DNA of 64,000 nucleotides from Haloarcula rara. GTDB lineage: Archaea > Halobacteriota > Halobacteria > Halobacteriales > Haloarculaceae. The notes below the pieces were generated by a model. That model was not told the DNA's origin. It made no database searches and worked only from the letters and a program-made list of their open reading frames with translations. The stretch lies in contig NZ_CP119786.1 in the NCBI RefSeq assembly GCF_029338235.1, positions 183,601 to 247,600 on the forward strand, given 5' to 3'. This document shows positions 60,201 to 64,000 of the stretch, piece after piece; position 1 is the stretch's first letter, and each line of letters begins with the position of its first letter. Position numbers and translations under genes: made by a program.

Positions 60201-62373
60201 TGACTGGAAATGGATACGGGACGTCGGGAAAATCGTCGCCCGCGACGACGACGGCGCCCCGTCTCGTGCGGTCGGTATCCACCTCGATATCACCGAGGAG
60301 AAGGAATCGAAGCTCAACCTGGAGGCCGAGCGGGATATGTTCGCCCAGGGGCCGGCCGTCGTGTTCAAGTGGCGCAACGACGACGGCTGGCCGGTCGAGT
60401 ACGTCTCCGGCAACGTCGCCGACACATTCGGCTACACCGCCGAGGAACTGGAGTCGGGTGCGGTCCCCTACGCGGACCTGATTCACGACGACGACCTCGA
60501 CCGAATCGCCGAGGAAGTCGGCGTCCAGAGCGACGGGACCGTCGACCGGTTCACCCACGAGCCCTACCGGATGGTGACCAGGAGCGGTCAGGTGCGCTGG
60601 GTCACAGACAACACCAAGATACTCCGTACCGACGGCGAGATAACCCACTATCTCGGGTATCTTATCGACATCACGGAACAGAAACGACTCGAGACATCTC
60701 TGCGGGAGAGCGAACAATCACTCCGGGAGCTCACCGAAATAGCGTCAGATACCGACCAGCCGTTCGAGGATAAGCTCCGAGCGCTGCTGGAACTGGGGAC
60801 CGAACGGCTCGACATCCAGTACGGGTTCCTGAACCGAATGGAGCAGGGGACACAGCACATCGTGCAGGTGGTCGGGGACCACCCCGACCTCCGGGCCGGT
60901 CGCTCCGTACCGGAATCGGAGACGTACTGCCGCAAAACCATAGAGCAGGAGGTGACGCTGGGCATCCGGGACGCGGTCGCCGAGGGCTGGGCGGACGACG
61001 CCGCCTACGAGCGGTCCGATCTGGGGTGTTACATCGGCGGGACCGTGACCGTCGACGGCGAAGCTTACGGAACGCTCTGTTTCGCGGACCGGGAGAGCCG
61101 TGACCACGCTTTCGACGAGACCGAGCGGGCGTTCGTCGAACTCCTCGTCCAGTGGATAAGCTACGAGCTGACCAGCGAGACCTTCGAGCGGAAACTCCGC
61201 GATATCAACGAGACGGCACAGCAACTGATGACCGCGGAGTCGAAAGCCGAAATCGGCTCGCTGGTGGTCGAGAACGCGAAGTCGGTGCTCGACATGCAGA
61301 TGACGGGTGTCTGGTGGTACGACGAGTCGACTGAACAGCTGGTCCCGGAGTGTATGAGCGAGGAGTCGGCGGCGTATATCACGGAACAGCCGACGTTCGA
61401 GCGCGGGTCCGGGCTCGCCTGGGCGGCCTTCGACAGCGGAGAAGTCCGGGTGTACAACGACCTGTCGACGGCGTCCGGGCTCGTGAACCCGGACACGAAG
61501 CTCCGCTCGGAAGCGTCTGTCCCACTGGGCGAGCACGGTATCATGACCGCTGGGTCACTCGAGCCGCGGGCGTTCTCCGAGACGGATATAAACCTGCTCG
61601 AAGTCCTCTCCTCGACGGTCGAAACGGCGCTGACCCGCGCGGAACGCGAGGCGGTGTTGCGCCGGACCCAGGCAGACCTCCAGCGGTCCAACCGTGAACT
61701 CGAACAGTTCGCGTACGCGGCCTCACACGACCTGCAAGAGCCTCTCAGGACTGTATCGAGCTATCTGACGCTCATCGAGCGGCGATACGGCCACGCGCTG
61801 GACGGTGACGCCAGTGAGTTCATCGAGTTCGCCGTCGACGGAGCCGACCGGATGCGCGAGATGATTCAGGCGCTCCTGACCTACTCTCGGGTCGGGACCA
61901 GCGACGACGCCTTCGAACCGGTCGCCCTCGCGGCGCTTTTCGACCGGGTGACCGACGGGCTCGAGGTGAAAATCGCCGAGACTGACGCGACTGTGTCAGT
62001 CCCGGCGACGGCGGCCACTGTACGGGGTGCGGAGACCCAGCTCTTACAGCTCTTCCAGAACCTCGTCGAGAACGGTATCAAGTACAACACGGGGACCCCG
62101 GAGGTGGGTCTCGAAATCACGGAGACCGACGGGATGGTCAGCGTTGCCATCAGTGACAACGGCATCGGGATGGCCCCGGACCAGACCGACGCCATCTTCG
62201 AGGTGTTCCAGCGGCTCCACACGAACGAGGAGTTCGAGGGGACGGGTATCGGCCTGTCTATCTGTCGGAAAATCGTCGACAGACACGGGGGCGATATCCG
62301 GGTCGAATCTTCGCCCGGAGACGGCTCCACGTTCACCGTGACGCTTCCGGCCGGTGGTGAGCGCAGTGAGTGA
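57230..62373 (+). pseudogene. very large PAS/GAF sensor histidine kinase, one frameshift
   Basis: One gene of about 1,714 residues is broken once near 57610 in a GG run; the upstream part (57230-57610) holds the first PAS. The rest has about seven more PAS, three GAF (about 58020, 60720 and 61200 in DNA), a HisKA with 'YAASHDLQEPLRTVSSYLTL' and an HATPase with 'QNLVENGIKYNTGTPEVGLE', 'ISDNGIGMAPDQTDAIFEVF', 'EGTGIGLSICRKIVDRHGGD'. No transmembrane helix seen, so it is a cytosolic sensor. It overlaps the response regulator by eight bases. Confidence 0.85.
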
Positions 62374-62809
62374 CCCGGAGACTGGTCCGGACGCGCCGCG
62401 GGTGGTGTCTATCGAAGACAACCCCGGTGACATCCGACTCATCGAAGCGGGTGTCACTGCTGCCGATAGCGATATCGACCTGGACCAGTACGACACCGGG
62501 CCGCGGGCGCTTGCGGCACTCACAGACACCGAGGGCGCTGTGAGCGACCGACCCGAGTTACTCCTGCTGGATATGAATCTCCCGGGCCTGTCCGGACTGG
62601 AAGTACTGCAGCGGATACGTGGGGCCCACTCCGCCGACACACTGCCGGTCGTCGTCGTCTCCAGCCTGGAGAATCCCGACGATATCCACCGAATCTACGA
62701 GGCATCGGCCAACGGATACATCAAGAAACCGACCGACCCCGACGAGTTCATCCGACGGATCGCCGGCGCAGTTCGGTTCTGGGTCACGGGGACGGACGGG
62801 GACCACTGA
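62366..62809 (+). CDS. response regulator receiver
   Basis: The 147-residue single-domain receiver starts with GTG 62366 ('VSDPETGPDAPRVVSIEDNP'), has the phospho-Asp in 'ELLLLDMNLPGLSGLEVLQR' and the Lys in 'SANGYIKKPTDPDEFIRRIA'. It is of the Rcp1-like type often paired with phytochrome-like kinases. It overlaps the giant kinase gene and precedes a receiver-kinase gene by two bases, so it is probably the kinase's partner. Confidence 0.9.
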   Translation: MSDPETGPDAPRVVSIEDNPGDIRLIEAGVTAADSDIDLDQYDTGPRALAALTDTEGAVSDRPELLLLDMNLPGLSGLEVLQRIRGAHSADTLPVVVVSSLENPDDIHRIYEASANGYIKKPTDPDEFIRRIAGAVRFWVTGTDGDH

Positions 62810-62811
62810 CC

Positions 62812-63888
62812 ATGACAGACGAACACACGATACTATTGGTGGAGGACAATCCCAGCGACGCGCGACTCATCGAGGAGTTCCTCAAAGAACAGACCCAGAC
62901 GTTCACGGTTCGACACGTCGACCGCCTCGCCGAGGCAACCGAGGCCCGGACGACACGGTAGATATCATCCTGCTGGACCTCGACCTCCCCGACAGTGGCG
63001 GGTTCGAAACGCTCGAGACGATGCTCGATGTGGCCGGGACCGAGCCAGTTGTGGTCCTCACCGGGCGACGAGGACGGTGTCGGTGTCGAAGCGGTCGAAC
63101 GGGGTGCTCAGGACTTCCTCATCAAGACCGACCTCGGCCCGAAACTCCTCGGCCAGACTATCAGATACGCCATCGAGCGCGCCCGCCAGCAGGAGGAACT
63201 GGAGCAGCGAAACCGGGAACTGGCGCTGCTCAACCAGATTGTCCGACACGACATCAAAAACGACCTGACCGTGATTCTCGGGTGGGGAGTGGCCCTCCGG
63301 GAGCACGTCGAGCCGGCCGGCGAAGACCACCTGGACCGCATCATGCGGGCCAGCGAACACATCGAGGCCATCGCCGACACCGCTGGGGATTTCATGGAGA
63401 TACTCGACGGGGAGGAACAGCCAGAACTGCACCCGATATCCCTGCCGAGTGTCCTCGAGACAGAGGTCGCCAAGGCCAACTCGGCCCACGCTGACGCGAC
63501 GATCACCGTGCCGGAGTCGCTTCTGCCGGGGCTGCAGGTGACCGCCACTGACCTGCTCTCCTCCGTGTTCCGGAACCTCCTGAACAACGCCGTGATACAC
63601 AACGACAAGGCCGAACCCCATGTCTCGGTCGAAGTCGAGACCGACGCCGACCGGGTCGCGGTCCACGTCTGTGACAATGGCCCGGGCATTCCAGACAGTC
63701 AGAAATCGTCCGTGTTCGGGCAGGGCGCGATGGGAGAGCAGAGCCACGGGTCGGGCATCGGGCTCTATCTGGTAGATACGCTGGTGGCGATGTACGACGG
63801 CACCGTTCAGATTCGGGACCGCTCCGATTGGGCTGGCGAGCCGAACCTTGACGGTAGCGTCTTTTCGGTGACGCTTCGTCGTGTCTGA
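62812..63888 (+). pseudogene. receiver plus histidine kinase, two compensating frameshifts
   Basis: Read as one gene it gives about 358 residues: receiver 'MTDEHTILLVEDNPSDARLI', phospho-Asp in 'VDIILLDLDLPDSGGFETLE', 'GAQDFLIKTDLGPKLLGQTI', then HisKA 'LLNQIVRHDIKNDLTVILGW' and HATPase 'NLLNNAVIHNDKAEPHVSVE', 'SGIGLYLVDTLVAMYDG'. A base is missing near 62948 (CCCGG) and one is extra near 63064 (GGG). Total length is an exact multiple of three, so the two changes cancel. Confidence 0.82.
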
Positions 63889-64000
63889 GTCTGTCGGCAA
63901 AAGCCGACACTGTGGTGAACTGTTCATCGCCAGGCCGTCTATCGGACACAGTAATATGTCAGCTGGACGTATATTATCGCATGGTCCAGCACACCGAGGG

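Noticed and set aside
63981..64000. ATG at the right edge (MVQHTE...) after an AT-rich stretch
   Set aside because: Only 20 bases remain in the window, so a gene cannot be supported.
1..64000. CRISPR arrays, rRNA and tRNA genes
   Set aside because: No regularly spaced repeat-spacer pattern and no rRNA or tRNA signatures were seen; the repeats at 668-1237 have irregular spacing and sit next to orc1.

Overview
The window is haloarchaeal DNA. Evidence: high GC, acidic proteins, TATA-like boxes about 20-30 bases before start codons (leaderless or nearly leaderless mRNAs), Tat signal peptides, and families typical of haloarchaea (HalOD1, Bat-type regulators, DUF1102, RdfA, Orc1/Cdc6). The gene set resembles Haloarculaceae or Haloferacales, but I cannot name a species. 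An Orc1 gene followed by an iteron-like array at the left edge suggests a replication origin of a chromosome or megaplasmid.

Layout. (1) 1-1.4 kb: 3' end of orc1/cdc6 and nine direct repeats. (2) 1.6-16.1 kb: stress or storage genes (Dps, rubredoxin-like, CBS, PRC-barrel, HalOD1, cation/proton antiporter, FAD-Rieske oxidoreductase, Cys-rich four-helix Csp-like protein), many with Gln-rich disordered tails. (3) 16.3-25.6 kb: a Bat-type regulator, small membrane and zinc-ribbon proteins, and a first RdfA/SMC-related pair. (4) 26.9-34.1 kb: a fructose phosphotransferase operon on the minus strand, ptfC-ptfA-ptsH-ptsI-ptfB-fba-ALDH-pfkB. (5) 34.3-37.7 kb: a second SMC-related/RdfA pair in convergent layout, then a VapBC-type pair. 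(6) 37.8-39 kb: GH27 alpha-galactosidase. (7) 39.0-56.6 kb: cobalamin (anaerobic cbi) genes in two operons, cbiT-L-F-G and cbiH1-H2-fer-LAGLIDADG-like-cbiX-DUF3209-propeller, separated by a 7 kb insertion holding a TnpB element and an island of Tat-exported DUF1102 proteins plus a polymorphic-toxin-like protein. (8) 57.1-63.9 kb: a very large PAS/GAF histidine kinase, a response regulator and a receiver-kinase protein.

How the genes work together. The PTS operon would import and phosphorylate fructose to fructose-1-phosphate (PtsI, PtsH, PtfA, PtfB, PtfC), convert it to fructose-1,6-bisphosphate (PfkB) and cleave it (Fba). The cbi genes cover cobalt insertion (CbiX), C20 (CbiL), C17 (CbiH1/H2), C11 (CbiF) and C15 (CbiT) methylation and ring opening (CbiG). 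Both cbi operons start with the same 32-base promoter/operator (29 of 32 identical), which I consider the best-supported new regulatory signal here.

Most notable candidates: the polymorphic-toxin-like island (45.2-50.5 kb), the shared cbi promoter with a 17-codon leader ORF, the Orc1-adjacent repeat array, the Gln-rich protein cluster, and the two RdfA/SMC-related pairs. At least eight single-base frameshifts occur, nearly all explainable by a one-base change in a G/C run; sequencing error must be excluded before any of these genes is called a pseudogene.
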